From the NCBI GenBank assembly GCA_041738715.1, contig JBGSPI010000090.1, positions 1 to 64,000 on the forward strand: a stretch of 64,000 bases of DNA, read 5' to 3'. The notes beneath the pieces were generated by a model. It saw only the letters and a program-made list of their open reading frames with translations, had not been told where the DNA came from and did not search any database. Below, in pieces: positions 33,562 through 41,915 of this stretch; position 1 is the stretch's first letter, and the number at the start of each line of letters is the position of its first letter. Position numbers and translations under genes: made by a program. This DNA comes from Chamaesiphon sp041738715. GTDB lineage: Bacteria > Cyanobacteriota > Cyanobacteriia > Cyanobacteriales > Chamaesiphonaceae.

Positions 33562-35100
33562 ATGCAAGATTTTAACTGGAACAAACTGCAAAATGGTTCG
33601 GATATTCGGGGAGTTGCCCTCGATGGTGTGCCAAATGAAAATGTTAATCTCACGCCGGAGGTTGTGAAAATTTTAGGTCAATCCTTTGTTTTGTGGTTAT
33701 CGCAAAAAGTAAGTAAACCTGCTTCGGCATTAACTATTTCGATCGGGCGAGACAGTCGGTTATCTGGGCCGATATTAATGCAAGCCGCAATCGAGGGGAT
33801 GACGGCAATCGGCTCTCAGGTGTACAACTTCGAGATGGCCTCGACTCCGGCGATGTTTATGAGTACGATTACCCCCGGATTTGAGTGCGATGGGGCAATT
33901 ATGCTGACTGCTAGTCATTTACCTTTTAATCGCAATGGGTTGAAATTTTTTACCGCTCAAGGTGGATTAGAAAAGCAGGATATTAAGGATATTTTAAATC
34001 TAGCTGCTAGCGGTAACTTTGAATTAGCTATCGCTCCAGGCAAGACAACAAGCCATGATTTTATTTCAGTTTATGCCGAGCAATTTGTCAATCAAATTCG
34101 GCAATCTGTCAATCATCCTGACAATTTTGAACAACCATTACAAGGATTAAAAATAATTGTCGATGCTGGCAATGGTGCGGGGGGATTTTATGCCGATCGA
34201 GTATTAAAGCCTTTAGGTGCAGATACGACTGGCAGTCAATTTCTCGATCCAGATGGTAATTTTCCGAATCATGTGCCCAATCCTGAAGACAAGGTAGCAA
34301 TGGCTTCGATCTGTCAAGCGACAATCGAACATCAGGCTGATTTAGGGATTATCTTTGATACTGATGTCGATCGCAGTGCGGCGGTAGATTCTACGGGTAA
34401 AGAATTAAATAGAAATCGATTAATTGCCCTAATTTCAGCGATCGTTTTACAAGAACATCCTCGATCGACAATTGTGACTGATTCGATTACTTCCGATGGC
34501 TTAACCAAATTTATCGAGCAAGATTTACAAGGTATCCATCATCGGTTTAAGCGTGGTTATAAAAATGTAATTAATGAATCACTCAGACTCAATCGATCGG
34601 GACAGGAATCTTGGCTAGCGATCGAAACTTCTGGACACGGGGCGATGAAAGAAAATCACTTTCTCGATGATGGTGCTTACTTAGTGAGCAAAATATTAAT
34701 CGAATTAGCTAAGTCTAAATTGGCTGATAAATCACTAACAGATCTAATTGCCAATTTACAAGAACCAGCGGAGAGTGAAGAATTTCGGATCGGAATTAAA
34801 ACTGATAATTTCAAAGCTCATGGTGAGCAAATAATCGAGAAATTGCAACTATTTGCAGCCAATCAGTCAGATTGGAAAATTGTCCCCAATAACTATGAAG
34901 GTGTGCGGATTTCTTGTCCAGCACCGAACGAAGATGGTTGGCTCTTATTACGGTTATCGCTACACGATCCAGTAATACCATTAAATATTGAATCTAATGT
35001 TCAAGGTGGTGTCGATCGAATTGCTAGTAGATTAATTTCTTTCTTTGAGACTACGGAATTTCTCGATCTTTCAGCACTTTTAACATTAATTAATCATTAA
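33562..35100 (+). CDS. Phosphoglucomutase/phosphomannomutase family protein
   Basis: Alpha-D-phosphohexomutase with four domains in 512 residues. The phospho-Ser loop is GAIMLTASHLPFNRNGLKFF, the Mg-binding loop is FDTDVDRSA, and the sugar-binding loop is AIETSGHGAMKENHF. The C-terminal phosphate-contact region is PNNYEGVRISCP. Substrate preference (mannose, glucose or glucosamine phosphate) cannot be read by eye. The stop codon overlaps the stop of the convergent recombinase gene by four bases (35097-35100). Confidence 0.9.
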   Translation: MQDFNWNKLQNGSDIRGVALDGVPNENVNLTPEVVKILGQSFVLWLSQKVSKPASALTISIGRDSRLSGPILMQAAIEGMTAIGSQVYNFEMASTPAMFMSTITPGFECDGAIMLTASHLPFNRNGLKFFTAQGGLEKQDIKDILNLAASGNFELAIAPGKTTSHDFISVYAEQFVNQIRQSVNHPDNFEQPLQGLKIIVDAGNGAGGFYADRVLKPLGADTTGSQFLDPDGNFPNHVPNPEDKVAMASICQATIEHQADLGIIFDTDVDRSAAVDSTGKELNRNRLIALISAIVLQEHPRSTIVTDSITSDGLTKFIEQDLQGIHHRFKRGYKNVINESLRLNRSGQESWLAIETSGHGAMKENHFLDDGAYLVSKILIELAKSKLADKSLTDLIANLQEPAESEEFRIGIKTDNFKAHGEQIIEKLQLFAANQSDWKIVPNNYEGVRISCPAPNEDGWLLLRLSLHDPVIPLNIESNVQGGVDRIASRLISFFETTEFLDLSALLTLINH

Positions 35101-36122
35101 TACTCAATTCCCAATTTTAAAGCGGGGTTATTCTCCCATCTGTCACCAACGTGGGCATAAATCGCCGTCGTGCGAGGGTCGGCATGACCGAGTAAATCTT
35201 GTACCTGTCGCAGAGAGGCTCCATTGCGCAGAGCCAATGTCCCTGCTGTGTGTCTTAAACTGTGTGCTGAGAGCGTTCTCCCCTCCATATACTTGAGATT
35301 TGTTGCCTGGAGATATTTGTCTACAATCTGGCGAATACCCCGCCGCGATAACCGCTCACCTTTACCACAATGACTAAGGTTGATCAGCAGGGGACTATCA
35401 ACTGTACTATCAAATCCCGACCCGCGCAGATGGGTGAGATAATTCTCTAACACCTGCGCTAATTGGGGAGTTAATGGCACCACCCGCGTATGTCGCTTAC
35501 TACTGACTTTTAAACCTACGCGCGAACCTTGACGCACCACATCGCCGATATTCAATCGATACATCTCGACTGTGCGGGTGCCTTCTAGGGTCATCACGCC
35601 AAGTAATAGTTTATCGCGGAAGGTTTTCAGGGTTAAATGTTGACCGACGGATTTCAGTAGCGTTGAGGCTTCTCCCTGTTCGAGATAGGTAATTCTCGCG
35701 GCTGGATCGATCGATTCTGCGGGTGCTTTAATCCCCCAAGCTGGGTTACTGCCAATTAGTCCGTATTCTACTGCGGCATCGTATAATCGACTGACTGCGG
35801 TTAATTTAACGGCGATCGTTTTAGGCTTATAGCCCTGTTGCTCTGATAACCACCATCGATAGACTTTGATTGTCTCTCGTGTTGCTGCACGCGGATCGAT
35901 CGAGCTATGTTGGCACCATACTAAGTATTGTCTTACCTGTGTCCAGTAGGTGACGATCGTGTCCCCACTCGCCTTACCATTTGCAACATCAAATTGGAGA
36001 AAGTTGGTAAACACTCCAATCAATTCATCACAATTGATGGTGACAATCGGTTCTGTCTGCTCTTCGGTGGTAGTAGGCATCTCGAACAGTTTGCTGTCGG
36101 CGTTAGCCATCGCGCTCCGCAC
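35097..36122 (-). CDS. Tyrosine-type site-specific recombinase/integrase
   Basis: 341 residues. An N-terminal SAM-like core-binding domain (about 25-115) precedes the catalytic domain. Catalytic residues are Arg in MTLEGTRTVEMYRLNIGDV, His-x-x-Arg in LSAHSLRHTAGTLALRNGAS, His in LLGHADPRTTAIYAHVGD, and a Tyr in TAIYAHV. It lacks phage or plasmid neighbours and has no visible att sites, so it may be a chromosomal XerC/D-like or a lone mobile integrase. Its stop overlaps that of the phosphomutase gene. A MITE lies about 120 bp upstream of its start. Confidence 0.9.
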   Translation of the reverse strand: MRSAMANADSKLFEMPTTTEEQTEPIVTINCDELIGVFTNFLQFDVANGKASGDTIVTYWTQVRQYLVWCQHSSIDPRAATRETIKVYRWWLSEQQGYKPKTIAVKLTAVSRLYDAAVEYGLIGSNPAWGIKAPAESIDPAARITYLEQGEASTLLKSVGQHLTLKTFRDKLLLGVMTLEGTRTVEMYRLNIGDVVRQGSRVGLKVSSKRHTRVVPLTPQLAQVLENYLTHLRGSGFDSTVDSPLLINLSHCGKGERLSRRGIRQIVDKYLQATNLKYMEGRTLSAHSLRHTAGTLALRNGASLRQVQDLLGHADPRTTAIYAHVGDRWENNPALKLGIEY

Positions 36123-36239
36123 CTTGTTTGGTTATTACAGTTAACCTCTTGCCGGAGTTTTTACGGCATTTCCTATCCTCAAATTACTACAATCGATGGT
36201 AAAAATCTTCCGCTATATGACGGATATAGTAGAGAGTTG

Positions 36240-36354
36240 GGCGTTGCTGATTTAAGGTATGATTTGCCTTTTTGTGCAACTACTGAAATCCCTCAGTCCC
36301 CCCATCCCCTAGTCCCCCGTCCCCCACTCTTTCATACATCAATTCAGCAACGCC
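36240..36354 (+). mobile_element. MITE, copy 1 (115 bp)
   Basis: Terminal inverted repeats GGCGTTGCTGATT (36240-36252) and AATTCAGCAACGCC (36341-36354). The flanks are a perfect 8-bp duplication GAGAGTTG at 36232-36239 and 36355-36362. The interior shares ATTTGCCTTTTTGTGCAACT and CGTCCCCCACTCTTTCA with the second copy at 41062-41153, which lies in the other orientation. This copy has 23 extra pyrimidine-rich bases in its middle. There is no open frame inside, so it must use a transposase coded elsewhere. Confidence 0.9.
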
Positions 36355-36436
36355 GAGAGTTGCAGATGCGCTCTCTCGATCGAGTGTGGTTGGGTTCCCC
36401 GATGGGTTAGCGGCTTTTTTATATCACCGACCGGAG

Positions 36437-36650
36437 ATAAAAAAAAACGACTCCTTGGCAGCGAATCAAGACAGCGCGCCAAGCAGGGAGTTGGGTAGAG
36501 TAGCGTCGCTGCTCATTCTTCTACACCCTACCCTCCAATACTTCTCAGTTACTGCTGACGATTGAAATCGCAGCTGGTGATGCCAAGTCCGCCTGCGCGG
36601 ACTAACTGAATTTTTAGATTAACCGAGAACTATTGCCCTACCCTCTACAT
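36437..36650 (-). ncRNA. Structured 3' region of the ferredoxin transcript, possibly a separate small RNA
   Basis: Reading the minus strand from the ferredoxin stop, GTCCGCGCAGGCGGAC (a perfect hairpin, about 36587-36602) and GGGTAG/CTACCC arms are followed by CTTGGC and GCCAAG arms, then a run of T (36438-36446 on the + strand as A). The last stem plus U-tract is a terminator. I do not recognise a known RNA family (6S RNA, RNase P RNA and tmRNA do not fit by eye). A long structured 3' UTR is the simplest reading. Confidence 0.4.
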
Positions 36651-36974
36651 TTACCGCTGATGTTGTCCGAACTGTAGCTCGTAGACCTCATCTTCTTTTT
36701 CGGTGACTATTTTCAGGTTCGATCGAGGGTAAGCAATACATAATAAAACATATCCTTGGGCTTGCAGTTCCAGACTCACACCCATCCCATCGCCTTGTTC
36801 GACTTCCCCTTCTAGTATTTGTGCGGCACAGGTGGTGCAGACACCAGCATTGCAGGAAGTTGGCAGGTAGATTCCCGCTGCACCAGCCGCACGTAAAATT
36901 TGCTTATCTTCAGGCACCTCGATCGTGTGAATTTCGCCTTGATGATGGATTTCAACAGTGTAAGTTTTAGTCAT
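36651..36974 (-). CDS. Plant-type [2Fe-2S] ferredoxin
   Basis: Soluble electron carrier of 107 residues. The cluster Cys are in LPTSCNAGVCTTCAAQI (C-x4-C-x2-C), with the fourth Cys in GYVLLCIAYPRSN. TYTVEIHHQGEIHTIEVPED is the usual beta-grasp start. It differs from the main photosynthetic PetF in the GVCTTCAAQ segment and in a longer C-terminus (KEDEVYELQFGQHQR), so it is probably a minor ferredoxin isoform. Confidence 0.92.
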   Translation of the reverse strand: MTKTYTVEIHHQGEIHTIEVPEDKQILRAAGAAGIYLPTSCNAGVCTTCAAQILEGEVEQGDGMGVSLELQAQGYVLLCIAYPRSNLKIVTEKEDEVYELQFGQHQR

Positions 36975-37044
36975 TATATTTTAAATATGGCAAGATATCA
37001 TAAGCAGATCTTCTTCACTTTACCAATTTCTGGTACTGGCAAAC

Positions 37045-38067
37045 ATGTTTGAGCAACTCTTTCAGATCTTCACGTCTACATCACTGGAGGATCGTCAAGG
37101 GAAAGAATTACCAATATTAGGCTGTAATATTGCTGTGAGAATACTGCTAGGAATAACTATTGGTGGATGTTTGACCGACTTTCTGCCTGTAAGTGCAGCC
37201 ATCTACGATCGCACAGGACGTAAAATACCCGATCGAGAGGTAAATTCCGATCGAGTTAATTGGCAAATCCTCTCGGTCTCTGCTAGTCGTAAATACAATG
37301 GAATTGGTCTAATTGATTTGGATCATGGAGTCTGTACTGGCTTCCTCATTACCACAGGTGCCACGCAGCCTAATGCGCCTGCTTATGTCGTTACTAATGC
37401 TCACTGTCAAGGTAGTTGGGGCAAATTACCCAATCCCCATGAGATTCTGATCGATAAGCCGAGCAAAACTCATTTTGTTGTCAATTATTTTCATGATTTT
37501 AAACCAGCAAGACTAAGTATTCCCGTGCGCAGAATGGTGTATGGAACAATGAAAAATAATGACATTGCCATTCTCGAACTAACTAAAACCCAACGGGAGT
37601 TGACAAAAGCTGGAATTACGCCGCTGAGAATTTCACCCAAACCGGCACCTCCAGGTGAACCTTTACTCGTCGTGGGAATTCCATCGCAAGGTGTCCGAGA
37701 TGCCTTAAATTTCCTCCATGCCGCTACCTGTCAAGTGGGTGCGACTGTCCATCTTAAAGAAGATGTCTATAGCTGGAAAAGAGCGATCCGGCATCGATGC
37801 AGCATTATTGGGGGGATGTCCGGTTCGCCGATGATTTCGCGGAAAACACATCAAGTTATTGGCATCATTAACACTGGCGTGAATGATAGTGCCGCCAAAG
37901 AACCTCAATGTAGTCTGAATCGCCCTTGTGAAGTGAGCGCGGATGGTCAAAGACGGACTTTTGCACAGGAGAATTATGGTCAATTAGTTTATCAAATTCC
38001 TACCTGTTTTAATCGCCAAGGTAAATTCAATCTTCAACAAGCTAGTTGTCAGCTAGAACGCCCTTAA
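37045..38067 (+). CDS. Secreted trypsin-like serine protease (S1 family)
   Basis: 340 residues. The N-terminus carries a hydrophobic segment (AVRILLGITIGGCLTDFLPV, about 30-49) that acts as a signal peptide or anchor, so the enzyme would act in the periplasm or outside. The catalytic triad is His of VVTNAHCQG, Asp of NNDIAILEL and Ser of IGGMSGSPMISRKTHQVIGI. Cys residues around the active site (CTGFLITT, HCQG) could form disulfides. It lies divergent from the ferredoxin gene. The substrate is unknown. Confidence 0.88.
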   Translation: MFEQLFQIFTSTSLEDRQGKELPILGCNIAVRILLGITIGGCLTDFLPVSAAIYDRTGRKIPDREVNSDRVNWQILSVSASRKYNGIGLIDLDHGVCTGFLITTGATQPNAPAYVVTNAHCQGSWGKLPNPHEILIDKPSKTHFVVNYFHDFKPARLSIPVRRMVYGTMKNNDIAILELTKTQRELTKAGITPLRISPKPAPPGEPLLVVGIPSQGVRDALNFLHAATCQVGATVHLKEDVYSWKRAIRHRCSIIGGMSGSPMISRKTHQVIGIINTGVNDSAAKEPQCSLNRPCEVSADGQRRTFAQENYGQLVYQIPTCFNRQGKFNLQQASCQLERP

Positions 38068-38499
38068 ATTGTTACGGTTAGCGAACCAATCTATTTACTC
38101 AAACTTGCCTAAAACTTTCCGGATGGACTCCTGACTGAATTGAATTGTAGATACAGGAACTTTCAGATTTTTGTTCAAGTTTACCTGGTTTTTTGTCAGC
38201 GATCGCGATCGCATCTATCTAGTTATTGTGTGCGCCGACACAAATTAATTTAGCTAGGTCGATTTATAAATCTTTTCTGCGCTATTTGTAGCTAGTCTGG
38301 TTGAGATAATTAGCTGATTCCAGCAGGTAAAATTGTCGAATATCATTGTGGTATTAGAGGAGGCAAAGAGACCGCGATGGAGTTTCCCTCACACAATAGC
38401 GTTTGTTGGCAAAATATCTCTCCCCCTGAATTTCCGCCGAAATTATATTTCGAGTAAGCAGAATTGTTAAGATCGACCACTTTATAAAGAGAAAATATT
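38068..38499. other. Intergenic region, 432 bp
   Basis: Between the protease gene and the epimerase gene, both on the plus strand. It has a run of GCGATCGC-type sites (38199-38212) and AGAGGAGG (about 38355), but no open frame or hairpin stands out. The leader of the next gene is AT-rich just before ATG 38500. No confident promoter is called. Confidence 0.4.
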
Positions 38500-40059
38500 A
38501 TGGTATTGTCAAAGTCATTATCTAAAAGTGATATTCTCGAACAAATTTGGGAAACAGTACCAGTTGGCGCACCCGATCCAACTGATTCTGCTACACTAGC
38601 TAAATTAAGCGCGCTAACAAACCAACTAATTGATGTATCTGGTCGGCAAGGATTAGGTGTAGATCCATTCGCTGATGTTTACGAGCGACAGGTGGCGATC
38701 GATCGGCAACAAATCAAATCAATCTTAAAAAATAAAGTCGTTTTAATTACTGGTGGACAGGGCTTTGTTGGCACGAATTTAATTGCCAAACTACAACAAT
38801 TTAATGTCAAAAGAATTGTTTCTTTAGACATTACCTCGGATCGATCGCAGCGAGTCGCGATCGATACAACTCAAAGCGATTTTGATATTCCCGTTAGTTA
38901 TTATTATGGTGATGTTCGCGATCTGCCAGCATTGCAAGATATTTTTGACTTAGAACAGCCTCAAGTCGTCTTTCATTTAGCCGCAGAAAGATTACCTGGA
39001 CTCGCTGAAACTCGCATCCATCATACAGTCAGCACCAATATTTTAGGTTGCGATCATATCATTCAACTATGCGAAAAAAATCAAGTTGAGGCTTGTATTT
39101 TTTCATCAACTGGTAAAGCGTCTAGGTACTTTACACCTGATATCTATGCAGCTTCCAAGAAGATTGCTGAATGGTTATTTAGCGACAATTCCCAGCCGAG
39201 ACAGTGTAAATATGCCATCGTCCGGTTTACCCACGTAATTGAAAATAGCCCAGTTAGTTCTGATTTAGACCAACGGGTTGCTCAGGGTGTTGTCAGTATG
39301 CACGCACCCGATCGACACATCTACACCCAAAATATTGAAGAATCAGTCAATCTGCTCCTCAATGCACTAACAATCTTGAAACCAGGGCGAACCAAACTGT
39401 TAGCAGTCAGAGATATTGGTTGGCCAATTAACACGCTAGATTTAGCACTGCACAAAATTTTGAAATCCGGTCGAACCGATATTCCCATTTACTTTAAAGG
39501 TATTCCGGCTGGTTACGAACGCCATGTCTTTATGGGTCAACTAGATCTTAGTGGCGAGCGCGAGATCTTGCCCATGCTAAATGTGTTAGAAGCGAGTCAT
39601 AGCGAGATTTCCAAAGCTGGAGATACGGTGATGTCTGCTATTACACCTTTCGATGCTGATGTCGTGCATCAGTGTATGGAGAATATTAGACAGGCGGTTT
39701 CATCAACTGACACAGATATCAAAGAGACGGTGATCGATGCTGTCAAAGAAATTGCCCTCTCTTCCTTCTTCCTCGCCGATCCGTTCAAATTACTGGATAT
39801 TCTCAGTTGGGGGATTAATTCCAAAGAAATGTCCGCCGCAGGAGTTGATATTACTTACTATCAAGAAACAGTCGCACTACTAGTTAGAGGAGTGGGTATT
39901 CCACCAGCTAAACAGATTGTCCCGAAAGTGACTGTCACCGCCTCCCCTGTACTAGAAGTAGTGAGTGTCGCTACTACCAGAGAACCTGAAGTCGAATTGG
40001 TCCAAGTTCCCATTCAACAAGTCAAGCAATCTTCTCAAAAAGTTGCTGTTGCCAGCTAA
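38500..40059 (+). CDS. NAD-dependent epimerase/dehydratase family protein, CapD/WbpM-like
   Basis: 519 residues. Residues about 75-330 are a short-chain dehydrogenase Rossmann domain: NAD motif VVLITGGQGFVGTNLIAKL, FHLAAERLPGLAET, and the catalytic Tyr-x3-Lys in IYAASKKIAEWLF. This resembles nucleotide-sugar dehydratases used for capsule or lipopolysaccharide. The first 70 residues and the C-terminal 180 (ending in a Val-rich tail, PEVELVQVPIQQVKQSSQK) are unusual. The sugar substrate is unknown. No glycan cluster surrounds it. Confidence 0.82.
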   Translation: MVLSKSLSKSDILEQIWETVPVGAPDPTDSATLAKLSALTNQLIDVSGRQGLGVDPFADVYERQVAIDRQQIKSILKNKVVLITGGQGFVGTNLIAKLQQFNVKRIVSLDITSDRSQRVAIDTTQSDFDIPVSYYYGDVRDLPALQDIFDLEQPQVVFHLAAERLPGLAETRIHHTVSTNILGCDHIIQLCEKNQVEACIFSSTGKASRYFTPDIYAASKKIAEWLFSDNSQPRQCKYAIVRFTHVIENSPVSSDLDQRVAQGVVSMHAPDRHIYTQNIEESVNLLLNALTILKPGRTKLLAVRDIGWPINTLDLALHKILKSGRTDIPIYFKGIPAGYERHVFMGQLDLSGEREILPMLNVLEASHSEISKAGDTVMSAITPFDADVVHQCMENIRQAVSSTDTDIKETVIDAVKEIALSSFFLADPFKLLDILSWGINSKEMSAAGVDITYYQETVALLVRGVGIPPAKQIVPKVTVTASPVLEVVSVATTREPEVELVQVPIQQVKQSSQKVAVAS

Positions 40060-40064
40060 CGATG

Positions 40065-40958
40065 TCAATCAACCGATGTTCTGAGCCATTGGATCGGATC
40101 GACAGAGGCTCCATTGACATATAAACCCCAATGCAGATGGGGACCTGTTGATGCGCCAGTACTACCGATCGCCCCAATTTGGTCGCCGGCTGCGACTTGT
40201 TCGCCTTCTTGAACAGTGATTTTGCTCAGATGGATGAAAATACTAATCACACCCTGTCCATGATCGATCCCCACTGTATTGCCGTGGACGCGGAAGCCGT
40301 TTTTTTCGTAGCCGATTAAAACAACTTCACCACCAGCCGGAGCCACCACCGCAGAACCATATCCACCAGCATAATCTAGACCTCGGTGGTAGTAATCAGT
40401 GGCAAATTTGCCATTGTAGTAACGACGGACACCATAGGGTGAACTAGTTCTGCCCTTATTTGGGGCGATAAATTTGCCATCCCACAGTTTATCAGTACTA
40501 ACTTTTGCTTTGAGTGCGGCGACACTTTTCAGTTCTAGTTCGGTTGCTGCAATTCCCGATTTACCAGGTGGAAGATTGATCCGTTGGATCGGGAATTTGC
40601 GATCGATCACGGGAATTTTCAGTGTTGTTGAGCCAGTATCGTCGGTGATTGTCACCTCGCGCGTTCCTGGTTTCTCCAATGGTGTGGTGGGAATCATCGC
40701 CCGAAACCGATTATTACTGAGCGGAAAAGCCGGATAACTTTTATTCCCAACTTCAACTTTTGGCGTGGTGACTTTGCCAGCGGATGCGGCAACATTGATC
40801 ACAATCGTCTCGCCTAATCGAGGTTTGGTCGGTGCAAATTGAGCAGTTAGAGACAGCCCAGGGAGATTTATCGCTGAGAATAGAACAATCGTAAAGGTCA
40901 TTGTGCTGATTACAGCCGTTCGCCACTTGCGGCGAGAGAAGAGATTGAGATTAATCAT
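40065..40958 (-). CDS. M23 family metallopeptidase (LytM/peptidoglycan endopeptidase-like)
   Basis: 297 residues. An N-terminal hydrophobic segment (VISTMTFTIVLFSAINLPGL) exports it. After a beta-rich domain the LytM/M23 domain holds the zinc ligands in HRGLDYAGGYGSAVVAPAGG (His and Asp) and GPHLHWGLYVNG (H-x-H). GDQIGAIGSTGASTGPHLHW is the family signature. It probably cuts peptidoglycan cross-links, or regulates such cutting, in the periplasm. The stop lies 5 bp from that of the convergent epimerase gene. Confidence 0.92.
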   Translation of the reverse strand: MINLNLFSRRKWRTAVISTMTFTIVLFSAINLPGLSLTAQFAPTKPRLGETIVINVAASAGKVTTPKVEVGNKSYPAFPLSNNRFRAMIPTTPLEKPGTREVTITDDTGSTTLKIPVIDRKFPIQRINLPPGKSGIAATELELKSVAALKAKVSTDKLWDGKFIAPNKGRTSSPYGVRRYYNGKFATDYYHRGLDYAGGYGSAVVAPAGGEVVLIGYEKNGFRVHGNTVGIDHGQGVISIFIHLSKITVQEGEQVAAGDQIGAIGSTGASTGPHLHWGLYVNGASVDPIQWLRTSVD

Positions 40959-41061
40959 AAATATTGAACATATAGGGTTATCGGGTGATGGGATAGATTA
41001 TCTCACAAGCTGATGAAAAGGGAGATAGAGAGGTTTTCGAGTTGCACAAACAGGAAAATTA

Positions 41062-41153
41062 GGCGTTGCTGAATCGATGTGTGAAAGAGTGGGGGACGGG
41101 GGGATTTCAGTAGTTGCACAAAAAGGCAAATCATACCTTAAATCAGCAATGCC
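41062..41153 (-). mobile_element. MITE, copy 2 (92 bp)
   Basis: Ends GGCGTTGCTGAAT (41062-41074) and AATCAGCAATGCC (41141-41153). The flanks are a perfect 8-bp duplication GAAAATTA at 41054-41061 and 41154-41161. The interior is colinear, in reverse, with copy 1 at 36240-36354 except for a 23-bp gap. It lies between the M23 peptidase and moaE genes and carries no open frame. Confidence 0.9.
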
Positions 41154-41186
41154 GAAAATTACGTCTTAGATTAGCATCGACGGGTT

Positions 41187-41681
41187 TTAGCAGTCTTCTG
41201 TTTCAGATCGATCGCAATCCCCGATATTTACCCAACTACTCGCACCATCGGCCCAATGTTCCTTTTTCCAAATGGGTGCTTGATGTTTGAGCGTATCGAT
41301 CGCATACTTACAGGCGGCAAAAGCCTCCGCTCGATGGGGACAACCTACAGCCACCAAGACACTAATTTCGCCGATCTTTAACTTACCCACGCGGTGATGA
41401 ATGACCACACGAGTCACGTCGGGCCATTGCTGGCGAATTTCCCCAGCAATTTGAGTAAATATCCGCATTGCCATCGGTTCATAGGCTTGATATTCCAAGT
41501 ATTCCACGGCTGCGCCATTGGTTCGATCGCGCACGGTGCCGCTCATGAGTACTACTGCCCCATTGGCGGGGTTGTCGGCTAGGTGATAGACTTGATCTAG
41601 ACTGAGCGGTGCAAAGCCGATCGCCACACGATCGTCAGGATGTGCGCTGATATTGGTTAGGGCCGTAGGCGTTAGGGTCAT
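41187..41681 (-). CDS. moaE: Molybdopterin synthase catalytic subunit MoaE
   Basis: With MoaD it adds two sulfurs to precursor Z to give molybdopterin. The core AVVLMSGTVRDRTNGAAVEY, YEPMAMRIFTQIAGEI, VVIHHRVGKLKIGEISVLVA and catalytic Lys region IWKKEHWADGASSWV are all typical. The length of 164 residues is normal. No moaD or other molybdenum gene is adjacent. A MITE lies just downstream. Confidence 0.95.
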   Translation of the reverse strand: MTLTPTALTNISAHPDDRVAIGFAPLSLDQVYHLADNPANGAVVLMSGTVRDRTNGAAVEYLEYQAYEPMAMRIFTQIAGEIRQQWPDVTRVVIHHRVGKLKIGEISVLVAVGCPHRAEAFAACKYAIDTLKHQAPIWKKEHWADGASSWVNIGDCDRSETEDC

Positions 41682-41711
41682 AGATAATCCAAAGTTTTAG
41701 CTAAAAATCTA

Positions 41712-41740
41712 TTGCACCAGTCTAGACTATATGCTATGAT
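41712..41740 (+). promoter_or_regulatory. Promoter of tRNA-Ser
   Basis: A -35-like TTGCAC (41712-41717) and a -10 TATGAT (41735-41740) are 17 bp apart, with the tRNA starting 30 bp after the -10. This is a good sigma70-type promoter. Confidence 0.7.
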
Positions 41741-41769
41741 AAAGGGTGTTAGCCAATAGCCATGAACGT

Positions 41770-41856
41770 GGAGCGGTGGCTGAGTGGTCGAAAGCGGCAC
41801 ACTGCTAATGTGTTGTAGGAGTAATCCTACCGAGGGTTCGAATCCCTCCCTCTCCG
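41770..41856 (+). tRNA. trnS-GCU: tRNA-Ser (anticodon GCT)
   Basis: Eighty-seven-nt class II tRNA. The D-arm is GGCTGAGTGGTCGAAAGC, the anticodon stem-loop ACACTGCTAATGTGT gives anticodon GCT for AGC/AGU, the long variable arm is TGTAGGAGTAATCCTACC, and the T-arm contains GGTTCGAATCC. Acceptor 5' GGAGCGG pairs with 3' CCTCTCC except for a C-U mismatch at the fifth pair. The CCA end is not encoded. Confidence 0.95.
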
Positions 41857-41872
41857 TTCTTAAAATTATTCA

Positions 41873-41909
41873 AGCAGGGTCGAGCAATTGCTCGGCCCTG
41901 TTTGTTTTT
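41873..41909 (+). terminator. Rho-independent terminator after tRNA-Ser
   Basis: Stem CAGGGTCGAGCAATTGCTCG with CCCTG (CAGGG-CGAGC arms pairing) followed by TTTGTTTTT. It begins 19 bp after the tRNA. Confidence 0.8.
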
Positions 41910-41915
41910 GGGAAG

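Larger units (their letters stand above)
36123..36650. other. Intergenic region with a MITE and a structured transcript tail
   Basis: This 528-bp gap between the integrase and the ferredoxin gene holds a MITE with its target duplication (36232-36362) and, from about 36437 to 36650, the strongly folded 3' end of the minus-strand ferredoxin transcript. Both are described separately. No further gene is seen. Confidence 0.6.

Noticed and set aside
35928..36410. 160-codon plus-strand frame across the integrase start and the MITE
   Set aside because: It is antisense to the integrase N-terminus and then crosses the MITE, giving low-complexity Pro/His-rich sequence; no ribosome site or family.
38464..38488. 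TTGTTA and TATAAA as a promoter of the epimerase gene
   Set aside because: The 13-bp spacing is too short for a sigma70 promoter.
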